The notes under the pieces are model-generated. The model was not told the DNA's origin, ran no database searches, and saw nothing but the letters and a program-made list of their open reading frames with translations. The translations under genes and the position numbers were made by a program. Shown in pieces: positions 1-9,064 of a DNA stretch of 47,461 bases. This stretch comes from an uncultured Collinsella sp. (GTDB lineage: Bacteria > Actinomycetota > Coriobacteriia > Coriobacteriales > Coriobacteriaceae), in NCBI GenBank assembly GCA_958348225.1, contig CATVYG010000015.1, positions 1 through 47,461 of the forward strand, read 5' to 3'. Every line of letters starts with the position of its first letter. Positions within the stretch are counted from its first letter, which is position 1.

Positions 1-167
1 GAGGTCGCGCTCATCTCTCTAAATGTCTCTCTAAAGAGAAGGTTGGTTAGAGAGACGGAATGCCAAAATTCTCCGTCAGCTACCATCTGCCAAAAATGAC
101 GGATAAAGGGCTCATCGAAGTAATGGGTTCATCGACGAGCCGCAACCGCCGCTATCGGAAGAAGTAG
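1..167 (+). pseudogene. Possible 3' remnant of a winged-helix DNA-binding gene
   Basis: An open stretch from ATG 60 to TAG 165-167 encodes 35 basic residues with a segment reading YHLPKMTDKGLIE followed by GSS...RNRRYRKK. This resembles the recognition helix and wing that end many winged-helix proteins (pattern HLxxLxxKGLIxxxGS...YR). The same frame upstream meets a TAG at 48-50 and the rest lies beyond the window, so this is probably the decayed tail of a larger regulator or AlbA/Fic-type protein. No convincing ribosome binding site precedes ATG 60. A 10-bp inverted repeat GTCTCTCTAA/TTAGAGAGAC lies at 25-34 and 47-56. The call rests on motif resemblance over about 30 residues only. Confidence 0.33.
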
Positions 168-242
168 ATGCAGCCGAATTGCCCCTCTATCGTCTCTCGA
201 AGTTTGATGGGTGCTAGAGGGGCGACTGCCTCGCGATATTTT

Positions 243-288
243 CCCAAGATAAAACCTGCCAAAACAAACCTGTCCCTTATTGACAGGT
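243..288. repeat. Interspersed palindromic repeat, family 1 (copy 1)
   Basis: The segment reads as AGATAAAACCTGCC, then AAAACAAACCTGTCCC, then a degraded closing arm TTATTGACAGGT. The same sequence recurs at 3344-3391 (opposite strand) and 5523-5567 in this window. The third copy keeps an intact stem, so this copy is partly decayed. Confidence 0.8.
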
Positions 289-344
289 CAGTTAACGCAG
301 TCCAGGTTGAGCATATGTTCCCGGAGCCTGCGCAGCGCCGAGCA

Positions 345-371
345 GTTACGCCGTTTGTAAAACGGCGTAAC
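345..371 (-). terminator. Hairpin after larE
   Basis: A perfect 12-bp inverted repeat GTTACGCCGTTT/AAACGGCGTAAC with a 3-nt loop ends immediately before the larE stop codon complement at 372. On the minus strand no U-run follows, so it may act as an RNA 3' end or as a stem protecting the message rather than a classical intrinsic terminator. Confidence 0.5.
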
Positions 372-1250
372 CTAAAGGTTCATGTTGCCGTGGATGTAGG
401 GGGCGACCTCGGGGGAGATATGGTCGCAGCCCAGCTCGTGCAGCGCGGACTCGATAACGGCGGGCAGCGGGGTCTTGCCCTTGTCGCCGACGGCGGCACC
501 GCCGAGGGTGGCAATCTTGGCGACATCTGCGGGTGCGGCCTCGATATGCATGCAGCCGCCGATCAAGCGCGCGCGTACCTGTGCCAGATCAAGATCGTGC
601 AGGTAATCCTCGCAGGCGCGGATTAAATCGACCTTCTCGCGCGTAAGCTCCTCGCCCGTGGGGACGCGGGTGGCAAGACATGCTCCCGCCGGCAGGTTCC
701 AAACGGGATAGCCCCATGCGCGCAGCAGCTCGCGCTCTTCGTCCTTGGTAAAGCCGACCTCCATAAGGGGTGAGCGTACGCCGAGCTCTTCTGCCGCACG
801 CATGCCGGGGCGGTAGTCACCGCGATCGCTTCCATTGCTGCCATCGATGACGGTGGGAAAGCCGAGCGACTTGGCGTGGTTGACGATGGCGGTAAAGCCA
901 GCGTGCTTGCAGTGGTAGCAGCGATTGGCATCGTTGCAGGCTACTTGGGGGAGCTGCAGCTGATCGACCGAAAGATTGAGCACGGGGAGCTTAAAATGCG
1001 CCCCTTCATTGGCTTGTCCATCAACGGACCGCTCAAACGAGGCCTGTTCGGGCGTGCCGATGAGCGGCGTGGTGAGATGGACAAGGAGGGTATTGGTAGG
1101 CATGATGCGGGCGCATACGGCGGCCAAAAAGCTGCTGTCGACGCCACCGGAAAACCCGATAGCCACGCGCCCGTATGCCAAAAGCAGCTGTTCGAGCGCC
1201 GATAGCTTGTCTTGAAGCTCCTCTGCGGGTGCCGTGGTGTCTAAAATCAT
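372..1250 (-). CDS. larE: LarE-type ATP-dependent sacrificial sulfur transferase
   Basis: A 292-residue PP-loop enzyme. LarE proteins adenylate and then sulfurate pyridinium-bis-carboxylate mononucleotide to build the nickel-pincer cofactor of lactate racemase and its relatives, giving up sulfur from a cysteine (or an Fe-S cluster in some members). Visible features are the PP-loop SGGVDSS at residues 34-40, a CYHCK pair at 111-115, SDRGDYRPG at 141-149, and ACLATR with Cys191 at the position of the sacrificial cysteine. The start ATG is preceded by AAGGAA. No larA, larB or larC lies in the window, so the substrate enzyme is unknown. The nearest plus-strand gene is divergent and unrelated. The family call is firm; the exact physiological role is inferred. 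Confidence 0.85.
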   Translation of the reverse strand: MILDTTAPAEELQDKLSALEQLLLAYGRVAIGFSGGVDSSFLAAVCARIMPTNTLLVHLTTPLIGTPEQASFERSVDGQANEGAHFKLPVLNLSVDQLQLPQVACNDANRCYHCKHAGFTAIVNHAKSLGFPTVIDGSNGSDRGDYRPGMRAAEELGVRSPLMEVGFTKDEERELLRAWGYPVWNLPAGACLATRVPTGEELTREKVDLIRACEDYLHDLDLAQVRARLIGGCMHIEAAPADVAKIATLGGAAVGDKGKTPLPAVIESALHELGCDHISPEVAPYIHGNMNL

Positions 1251-1417
1251 GAAACGTTCCTTACCATTGAGTGCTCGGTCGAAAACTATAATCCTAATGC
1301 GTTACTTGCCATAAGTCTTCTATCTATGTAACGAAAGTGCAATATGCTATATACGTTATATACAAGTTTGTAAGTGCGGTAGAGTGGCAGTAATGCAATC
1401 CGGCGAGGGGGACCGAT

Positions 1418-2068
1418 ATGATCAAGGCTGTTATTTTTGACATGGATGGAACGCTGGTCGATACCGAGCGTTTGGGGATTAGGGCCTGGAAGGCAGGCGC
1501 CGCTGAGCTGGGGCTCGCGATTGATGATGCGCTGATCCATCAGTTTATCGGTCGCACGCTACCCGATGTCATGGACATCCTCGATAAGCATTACGGCAGC
1601 CACGAGACCGCCGAGGCGATCTATCGTCGCCACAAGGAGATTCGCGACGAGATGGTCAAGACCGATCTGGAGCTTAAGGCCGGCGCTGCCGAGTGCATAG
1701 ACGAGCTGTTGGCTGCGGGCTATCACGTAGGCCTTGCAACGTCATCGCGCCATGTTACCGCCGAGCGCAACCTTAAAGCATTCGGTCTCTTTGACAAGTT
1801 TGAGACCGTGACCTGCGGCGAGGACGTCGTGCACGGCAAGCCCGACCCCGAGATGTATCTGCTCGCCTGCGAGCGCGCGGGCTTTGCTCCCGAGGAATGT
1901 GCCGTGGTCGAGGATTCGCGCAACGGCTGCGTCTCGGGCATCACGGCCGGCTGTCATGTCTTTGCCGTCCCCGACATCGTGCCGCTGCCGCAGGACGTGG
2001 TGGATGGCTGCGAGGCCGTGCTCGATACGTTGTTCGACCTGGCGGCGGCAGTCGAGGCCGTGCGCTAG
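1418..2068 (+). CDS. HAD-superfamily hydrolase, beta-phosphoglucomutase/phosphatase-like
   Basis: A 216-residue cytoplasmic HAD subfamily IA protein. Motif I is DMDGT with the nucleophile Asp8 and acid/base Asp10, motif II is TSS at 108-110, the lysine is in GKPDP (Lys141), and motif IV is VEDS with the acidic pair near 165-166. A helical cap lies between residues 15 and 80. The layout and the GKPDPE...VEDSxxG signature match sugar-phosphate phosphatases and beta-phosphoglucomutases; the substrate cannot be read from sequence. The ATG follows GAGGGGG. It appears monocistronic, divergent from larE and ending at a strong hairpin shared with the convergent LacI gene. Confidence 0.88.
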   Translation: MIKAVIFDMDGTLVDTERLGIRAWKAGAAELGLAIDDALIHQFIGRTLPDVMDILDKHYGSHETAEAIYRRHKEIRDEMVKTDLELKAGAAECIDELLAAGYHVGLATSSRHVTAERNLKAFGLFDKFETVTCGEDVVHGKPDPEMYLLACERAGFAPEECAVVEDSRNGCVSGITAGCHVFAVPDIVPLPQDVVDGCEAVLDTLFDLAAAVEAVR

Positions 2069-2108
2069 ACAATTGCGGCGTTGAAACGAGCAATTGCTTA
2101 CGTTTGCG

Positions 2109-2155
2109 CTTAAGCAAAAGGGGCCCGGCAATGGTCGGGCCCCCTTTTGCTTAAG
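2109..2155. terminator. Bidirectional intrinsic terminator between HAD and lacI genes
   Basis: Arms CTTAAGCAAAAGGGGCCCG and CGGGCCCCCTTTTGCTTAAG enclose a short loop. The A-rich and T-rich outer stem parts give U-runs on either strand, fitting two convergent genes. Confidence 0.85.
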
Positions 2156-2182
2156 CGGCGATACAGCATACTTGCGGGCGTG

Positions 2183-3295
2183 CTATAGATACGCACCGAG
2201 GTTGATGGCCGTGGCGTCGGTCTGGCTGCTTGCCTGGGTGCTGGCGCGTTCCAGCAGGAACGGCCGCACGAGTTCTTGGCGGTTGATGTCCTCGATGGCC
2301 GTGACCGCGGTGACGGTGCGTGCGGTAGAGCTGATGTGGACGTGCTTGGTCTTTGCCGGGGCCTCGCTCTCGATTTGCTCCATGAGCAATTGAACGCCCT
2401 TGCGGCCAATCTCGTAGCCCGGGGGTGCTACCGTAGTGAGCGGGACCGATCCGCTCCAAGCGAGCGGGTTGCCATCGCAACCTGCTACGCGTACTTGCCC
2501 GGGGACAGAGATGCCCTTGTCGACCAGCGCCGAGATAACGCCCGAGGCCAACACGTCGGTCAGGCCGACGACAAAATCGGGGCGTTCGTCGGCGGGACGA
2601 TCGGCGATTTGGTTGCCGATACCATAGCCGTCGGCGGCGGTATTCCATTCGCCGGCGTCGATGACTTCGATCTTGATATCGGGGTGCAGGGCGAGCGCCT
2701 TATGAATGCCAAGGACGCGCAGGGTGAGTTGCATAAATGCTGCTCGGCCGACGACGACAATATGGTGCGCGCCGCGGGCGATGGCGAGTTCGGCAATGAT
2801 GCGACCCTGGGCCTCGTTGTCGGCCGCTACGTAGTAGCCGGGCTCGGAGCAATGGATGTCCAGGTAGACAATCGGCACGGGCATCTTGGCCATGACGGGG
2901 TGCCAGTCGGGGGATGCCATGGGCTGAACCATGACGCCGGACATCTGGGTGCCCATAAAGTAGCGCAGGTAATGGTCCTCGAGAATATCGTCGTTATCGG
3001 CGTTGGCGATGAGCAGGTCGTAGCCGTGTTTGCGGGCCTCGTTGTGGGCACCGCTGGCAATCTGGAGCGAAAAGCCGTGGTCGAGACGGGGGAGCACCAG
3101 GCCAAAGGACTTGGTGGCGCCGCCCGCGAGCTGACGAGCGCTTTGGTTGGGCAGGTAGCCAAGGCGATTGATGGTCTCGTTGATGAGCTTGAGGGTTTCG
3201 GGGCGCAGCTTTTCGGGGTGGTTGAGCGCGTTGGAAACCGTGCCCAGCGAAACTCCGGCCTCGCGCGCGACGTCGCTGATTTTTACCTTTGCCAT
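2183..3295 (-). CDS. LacI-family transcriptional repressor
   Basis: A 370-residue sugar-type regulator. The N-terminal HTH (residues 1-25, ISDVAREAGVSLGTVSNALN) and hinge helix (around PNQSARQLAG) are canonical, and a periplasmic-binding-protein-like effector domain follows. The start chosen is the ATG giving MAKVKISD, with AAAGGGG upstream; the same frame continues open into the region upstream but that extension is not protein-like. About 30 residues extend beyond the usual ~340-residue length (rich in Ala/Thr/Gln). No sugar gene is adjacent, since the HAD gene converges and glmS diverges, so its regulon is unknown. Regulation of glmS or the HAD gene is possible but only inferred. Confidence 0.9.
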   Translation of the reverse strand: MAKVKISDVAREAGVSLGTVSNALNHPEKLRPETLKLINETINRLGYLPNQSARQLAGGATKSFGLVLPRLDHGFSLQIASGAHNEARKHGYDLLIANADNDDILEDHYLRYFMGTQMSGVMVQPMASPDWHPVMAKMPVPIVYLDIHCSEPGYYVAADNEAQGRIIAELAIARGAHHIVVVGRAAFMQLTLRVLGIHKALALHPDIKIEVIDAGEWNTAADGYGIGNQIADRPADERPDFVVGLTDVLASGVISALVDKGISVPGQVRVAGCDGNPLAWSGSVPLTTVAPPGYEIGRKGVQLLMEQIESEAPAKTKHVHISSTARTVTAVTAIEDINRQELVRPFLLERASTQASSQTDATAINLGAYL

Positions 3296-3343
3296 AGCGG
3301 CCCCTTTGATGCGTTTCAAGTACAAGCCAGATTGTAGCATCCC

Positions 3344-3391
3344 AAACCAACCAAAAAGGGATAGGTTTATTTTGGCAGGTTTTATCTGGGG
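3344..3391. repeat. Interspersed palindromic repeat, family 1 (copy 2)
   Basis: Read on the minus strand this is AGATAAAACCTGCCAAAA followed by TAAACCTATCCC and TTTTTGGTTGG. It is the same element as at 243-288 and 5523-5567, in inverted orientation. Confidence 0.8.
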
Positions 3392-3410
3392 AAACGCTGT
3401 TGCCAACGCG

Positions 3411-3447
3411 ACCACCACGAAGGGGACAGGTGCCTTTGTGGTGGTTT
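3411..3447. repeat. Interspersed palindromic repeat, family 2 (copy 1)
   Basis: Arms ACCACCACGAAGG and CCTTTGTGGTGGT enclose the loop GGACAGGTG. A second copy with perfect arms is at 37999-38037. Confidence 0.8.
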
Positions 3448-3473
3448 GGACCGGCTGGACGTGTGTGCATCGG

Positions 3474-3497
3474 GTGGTATCTAAGTTGAGATACCAC
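3474..3497. promoter_or_regulatory. Inverted repeat upstream of glmS, operator-like
   Basis: GTGGTATCT and AGATACCAC form a perfect 9-bp dyad with a 6-nt centre, 31 bp before the possible -10 box at 3528. It could be an operator or an RNA stem; no ligand or regulator can be assigned. Confidence 0.35.
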
Positions 3498-3607
3498 TTC
3501 TGGTATATCAGCTTGCGTTTGCGTGAGTACAATACTCGAACGTTGTACGTCTCAGCGCCCCTTGTGCGTGGACGTCTTGCAGTCACGCGAACGAAGGGAT
3601 TTATCCT

Positions 3608-5455
<1,848 letters not shown>

Positions 5456-5477
5456 TTGGTTCCGCCGTTCTAGCGCC

Positions 5478-5513
5478 CAAGGCCCGGCTCCGTTGCAGCG
5501 GAGCCGGGCCTTG
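5478..5513 (+). terminator. Intrinsic terminator of glmS
   Basis: A perfect 15-bp stem CAAGGCCCGGCTCCG/CGGAGCCGGGCCTTG with a 6-nt loop is followed by TTGCATTT. Confidence 0.85.
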
Positions 5514-5522
5514 TTGCATTTG

Positions 5523-5567
5523 CCCAGATAAAACCTGCCAAAATAAACCTGTCCCTTTTTGGCAGGT
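5523..5567. repeat. Interspersed palindromic repeat, family 1 (copy 3, intact stem)
   Basis: ACCTGCCAAAA (5533-5543) pairs with TTTTTGGCAGGT (5556-5567) around TAAACCTGTCCC. It abuts the stop codon of the GntR gene (5567-5569) and may serve as its 3' end. Confidence 0.8.
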
Positions 5568-6298
5568 TAGCGGAGCTTGCTGGTCTCGAAGTACTCGGGG
5601 AACTGGTCCAGAACCTCGGTCTGGTTGCGGAACATCATATGCAGGTGCTTGCTGACCAAAAAGCTCGCTTCGATGGGGTCGCGACCGGCGATAGCGCGGC
5701 GAATCTGCTTGTGCTCGTTCACGATGTCCTGATTGTCGAGAACCTGCGTGGCGGCGCGCAACCAGCGGAAGCGCTCCAGGTCGGCATTGGTCTCTTCGAG
5801 CCACGACCACACGGTGCTGCGACATGCGATGCTAAAAATCATGTGATGCATGAGGTTATCGCTCAAAAAGAAGCCGATGCGATCCTCGTCGGCCATGGCC
5901 TTTTCCTGCAGCGCGATGGCGCGGTCGAGCTGCTCGATGCCAGCCGACGTGGCGCGTGCACAGCATTCCACGATTACCTGCTTTTCCAGATGTTCGCGGA
6001 TGTAACAGGCACTCTCGGCAAGGGTGAGGTTGATGGGTGAGACGTAGGTGCCGCTTTGGGGCACGGTGCGCACCAGGCCTTCCTGCGCCAGACGCACCAG
6101 TGCCTCGCGCACAGGGGTGCGCCCCATATCCAGGTCGTCGCAAAGTTGCTTGACGCCCAGCTTTTCGCCCGGCTTGTAGTCCAGGTAGACGATTTTGCGT
6201 CGAATGGTGTGGTAGGACTGGTCCTGTAGGCTCGTTTCCTGCTCGCCGACGTGCATCGATTCTTCCATAGCGCCTCGCAACTGTTCTATCAAACTCAT
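5567..6298 (-). CDS. GntR-family regulator, FadR/FCD subfamily
   Basis: A 243-residue regulator. A winged HTH occupies about residues 25-90 (VKQLCDDLDMGRTPVREALVRLAQEGLV, with the typical PVREAL recognition helix). An all-helical FCD-type effector domain follows, with metal-ligand-like residues spread through DNLMHHMIF, NEHKQI and SKHLHMMF. Such proteins sense small carboxylates or sugar acids and often act on a divergent neighbour. Here the divergent gene encodes the YeiH-type exporter, so control of that gene is the natural inference. The start ATG (6298) lies 163 bp from the exporter's start. Confidence 0.92.
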   Translation of the reverse strand: MSLIEQLRGAMEESMHVGEQETSLQDQSYHTIRRKIVYLDYKPGEKLGVKQLCDDLDMGRTPVREALVRLAQEGLVRTVPQSGTYVSPINLTLAESACYIREHLEKQVIVECCARATSAGIEQLDRAIALQEKAMADEDRIGFFLSDNLMHHMIFSIACRSTVWSWLEETNADLERFRWLRAATQVLDNQDIVNEHKQIRRAIAGRDPIEASFLVSKHLHMMFRNQTEVLDQFPEYFETSKLR

Positions 6299-6461
6299 AT
6301 GTCAGTTGTTAATTATGCCGCGAATCAGCTCTCCGCGGTGGGTAATTCGGCTGTTGCCTGAGAACTATTGCGGCATCTTAGTCTGTGTTTGCGCAAGGCT
6401 GCGCTCAATGTTGCCGTATCATAAGCCGTCGCAAACGTGAAATAGAAAGAAGGAGTCCCAT

Positions 6462-7496
6462 ATGCAACTGGCAAATATCGTACGCGAGCGCTGGAAAGGC
6501 GTCTTGTTCTGCCTGATCATCGCTATCCCCGCGACGTTGCTCGGCAAACAGATTGAGGTGGTCGGTGGGCCGGTATTTGCCATCCTCTTTGGCATGGTCC
6601 TGGCACTCGTCTTTCCCAAGAATCGTCGCGAACAGCTCGCCGCCGGCGTCACCTATACGTCCAAAAAAGTCTTGCAGTACGCGGTTATCCTGCTTGGCTT
6701 TGGCATGAACCTCTCCCAGATTCTGTCCAAGGGCGCCCAGTCGCTGCCGATTATCGTGGCGACAATTTCGACCTCGCTTGTCATCGCCTTTGTGCTCTGC
6801 CGCGTCATGAACGTGCCGGGCAAGATCGCGACGCTTGTGGGTGTGGGTTCGTCGATTTGCGGCGGTTCTGCCATCGCCGCGACCGCACCCGTCATCGATG
6901 CCGACGATCGCGAGATTGCCCAGGCTATTTCGGTCATCTTCCTGTTTAACGTTATCGCGGCGCTCGTGTTTCCGACGCTCGGCGGCATGCTCGGGCTGAC
7001 CAATGAGGGCTTTGGCCTGTTTGCCGGTACCGCCATCAACGACACCTCGTCGGTAACGGCTGCGGCGAGCGCCTGGGACAGCATGCATCCCGGCGCAAAT
7101 GTGCTCGAGAGCGCCACGGTGGTCAAGCTCACCAGGACGCTGGCTATCATTCCCATCACGTTGGTCCTCGCATGCTGGCAGATGCATCTGGCTCGCAAGG
7201 CCGGCGGCGACGCCAAAAGCACGTTCTCGCTTAAACGCGCGTTTCCCATGTTTGTGCTGTTCTTTGTGCTGGCGAGTGTGATCACCACGGTGCTTCAGCT
7301 TCCCGCGTCCTTTACGGCGCCCATCAAGGAGCTGTCGAAGTTCTTTATCGTGATGGCCATGGCGGCTATTGGTTTTAATACCGATATCGTCGAGCTGGTC
7401 AAAAAGGGCGGCAAGCCCATCGCGCTGGGCTTTTGCTGCTGGATTGGCATTGCGTGCATGAGTTTGGGAATGCAGCACGTGCTGGGAATCTGGTAG
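6462..7496 (+). CDS. YeiH/UPF0324 family membrane protein, putative sulfate exporter
   Basis: A 344-residue polytopic protein with about ten hydrophobic segments. It carries the family's conserved stretches: VFAILFGMVLAL, LLGFGMNL, the SSICGGSAIAATAPVI signature and FAGTAINDTSSV. The family is named for E. coli YeiH and is annotated as a putative sulfate exporter, but substrate evidence is thin; some homologues are linked to sulfonate or cysteine metabolism. The ribosome site is GAAGGAG, 7 nt from the ATG. It is divergent from the GntR gene and is followed by an EBP-like regulator on the same strand. Confidence 0.9.
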   Translation: MQLANIVRERWKGVLFCLIIAIPATLLGKQIEVVGGPVFAILFGMVLALVFPKNRREQLAAGVTYTSKKVLQYAVILLGFGMNLSQILSKGAQSLPIIVATISTSLVIAFVLCRVMNVPGKIATLVGVGSSICGGSAIAATAPVIDADDREIAQAISVIFLFNVIAALVFPTLGGMLGLTNEGFGLFAGTAINDTSSVTAAASAWDSMHPGANVLESATVVKLTRTLAIIPITLVLACWQMHLARKAGGDAKSTFSLKRAFPMFVLFFVLASVITTVLQLPASFTAPIKELSKFFIVMAMAAIGFNTDIVELVKKGGKPIALGFCCWIGIACMSLGMQHVLGIW

Positions 7497-7549
7497 AGAA
7501 GTAGCTTATTTGCGTGCTGCGTGCTGGTGAGCGCATTCTCACGGTGGAG

Positions 7550-7612
7550 CGATAGGAGCTCTTGCGGGTATGGCTTGTCCGCAGGTTTATAAGTCCCGAA
7601 GAGCTCTTATCG
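7550..7612 (+). promoter_or_regulatory. Imperfect inverted repeat upstream of the EBP-like gene
   Basis: CGATAGGAGCTCTT (7550-7563) and AAGAGCTCTTATCG (7599-7612) pair at 13 of 14 positions around a 35-nt loop. It lies about 150 nt before the start codon and after the exporter gene. It could be an operator dyad, a leader stem or the exporter's 3' end. A GCCCCGCC/GCGGGGC partial stem follows directly. Confidence 0.35.
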
Positions 7613-7762
7613 CCCCGCCAGGATGGCGATGCGGGGCAACACCTATACTCGCAGGACGGCGCTTTCTGCCCTATAGTGTTTGGTGAGCAATATCGTTCAA
7701 TTTTGAAACACTCGGTCGTGCGACCGGCGGCGGTTGCACGTCGCTGCGGACAGGGGCAAATC

Positions 7763-8980
7763 ATGGATAGCGATGCCAAGCTGAACATCTTGACCGAGGC
7801 CCTGGCTGCTGCCGGGGCCTCGGCATTGGCAATCGATGCGCGTGGGGACGTCGCGATCTCGACCATGAATGACGCGGCACTTGAGCGGGATGTGGCGGCT
7901 TTTGTAGCTGAGCGCTTCGACCGTATAGGAGACGGCGCGCGTCTGGTTATGGGACGTGCGGGTGCGCGCCTGAGCCTGACCGTTCGCCCCACCGACAAAG
8001 AGGGCGGGGGCCTTTGGGTCGTCGTGGTCCGCGGGGCGCGCGGTGCCGCGGCGCATGCGGGTATCGAGTGGCTCAACGCCGACGAAGTTGAGGCCCGCTA
8101 CGAATCGAGCGCGTACGGCATCGTTGAGGGGGCGGCCTCGGTGGCTGCGCCGGTTGCAGAGAGTTACGCGCGCGGCGTGCCCCTTATGCTCGAGGGCGAG
8201 CTGGGAGCGGGTCAGGTCGAGATTGCCAAGCGCCTCTATCTGGACGGTCCTTTTGCCGGTCAGCCCTTTGTTTCCGTCGCGCTCGATGAGCTCACCGAGC
8301 GCGGTTGGCGCCATGTGCTCAAAAGCTCCGAATCGCCGCTGTTCCAAACGGGGCTGACACTTTGCATTGAGGGCTGGAATGCGGTTGGTCCCCAGCGCCT
8401 TCGCGAGCTCGTTTCCACGATGACCGACACCGCGTTGGCGACGCGCTGCCATGTGGTGCTGACGGCGAATGACATGCCGGGCGGCGGCGAAAGTGATCAA
8501 GCCGCCTTTGTGACCGAGCGCTTCGCCTGTGCGGTGAGCGTGGCGCCGGCAATCGCCGAGCAGGGAGCCGCGTCGACGAAGGCTGCGCGCTATTTGGAAT
8601 ATCTCGCTGATGCATTTGGGACGGCAGCGCCCACGCTGTCTGCCGCGGCGACGAAGACGCTCGATGCTTACCGCTGGCCGCGCAATTATCTGCAGCTCCG
8701 CGAGGTCTCGGAACGACTGTATATATTGGTGGGGGCGGGCACGGTGGACCGCGCTGTGGCGGAGGAAGTGCTCGCCCAAGAGGACGTGATTAAGACCGCA
8801 ACCTTTGGCGCCCCGACACTCGAAAGCGACCTGTATATCCTGCGACCGCTGGCAGATACCGAGCGAGATATCGCGCATCTGGTTGTAGATCATCTCCACG
8901 GCAACCGAACCCGTGCGGCGGAGGTGCTGGGTATAAGCCGTACGACGCTGTGGCGCTTGCTGAAGGACGATGACCGTTGA
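7763..8980 (+). CDS. Enhancer-binding-protein-like regulator with degenerate AAA+ and Fis-type HTH
   Basis: A 405-residue protein whose start is placed at the ATG after CAGGGGC; the frame is open further upstream without a better signal. Roughly residues 1-120 are an unrecognised N-terminal domain. Residues ~125-320 resemble an NtrC/PrpR-type AAA+ core, with a P-loop-like LEGELGAGQVEIAKRLY and the YRWPRNYLQLREV element that follows the AAA+ core (WPGNxxEL in active members). The GAFTGA sigma-54 contact loop is absent, the Walker A lysine is not at its usual place and no Walker B is clear. The C-terminus NRTRAAEVLGISRTTLWRLLK is a canonical Fis-type HTH. It probably binds DNA but is unlikely to be a working sigma-54 activator. 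Its target is unknown; the exporter upstream is a candidate. Confidence 0.72.
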   Translation: MDSDAKLNILTEALAAAGASALAIDARGDVAISTMNDAALERDVAAFVAERFDRIGDGARLVMGRAGARLSLTVRPTDKEGGGLWVVVVRGARGAAAHAGIEWLNADEVEARYESSAYGIVEGAASVAAPVAESYARGVPLMLEGELGAGQVEIAKRLYLDGPFAGQPFVSVALDELTERGWRHVLKSSESPLFQTGLTLCIEGWNAVGPQRLRELVSTMTDTALATRCHVVLTANDMPGGGESDQAAFVTERFACAVSVAPAIAEQGAASTKAARYLEYLADAFGTAAPTLSAAATKTLDAYRWPRNYLQLREVSERLYILVGAGTVDRAVAEEVLAQEDVIKTATFGAPTLESDLYILRPLADTERDIAHLVVDHLHGNRTRAAEVLGISRTTLWRLLKDDDR

Positions 8981-9064
8981 GCGAGGCGTCCGTGACCGCG
9001 CGCGACGCGTGTGCTACAGTCCAAAGCGTTATTGTTTCGATTTGGTTGCGGCGTGCGAGGGCAT

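Larger units (their letters stand above)
168..371. other. Gene-poor gap with repeats, downstream of larE
   Basis: I see no credible gene here; the longer frame that runs rightwards across it is a shadow of larE. It holds a 9-bp inverted repeat GCCCCTCTA/TAGAGGGGC (181-189, 215-223), one copy of the AAACCTGTCCC repeat (243-288) and a hairpin touching the larE stop codon (345-371). Confidence 0.6.
3296..3607. other. lacI-glmS divergent intergenic region
   Basis: A 312-bp gap. It contains palindromic repeats of two families (3344-3391 and 3411-3447), then a 9-bp inverted repeat at 3474-3497, then a TACAAT hexamer at 3528-3533 that could be the glmS -10 box; I find no good -35 at normal spacing. 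No gene is seen. Confidence 0.55.

Noticed and set aside
3560..3607. glmS ribozyme or riboswitch
   Set aside because: The leader between the possible -10 box and the ATG is too short (about 70 nt) to contain the ribozyme core, and no matching conserved segments are seen.
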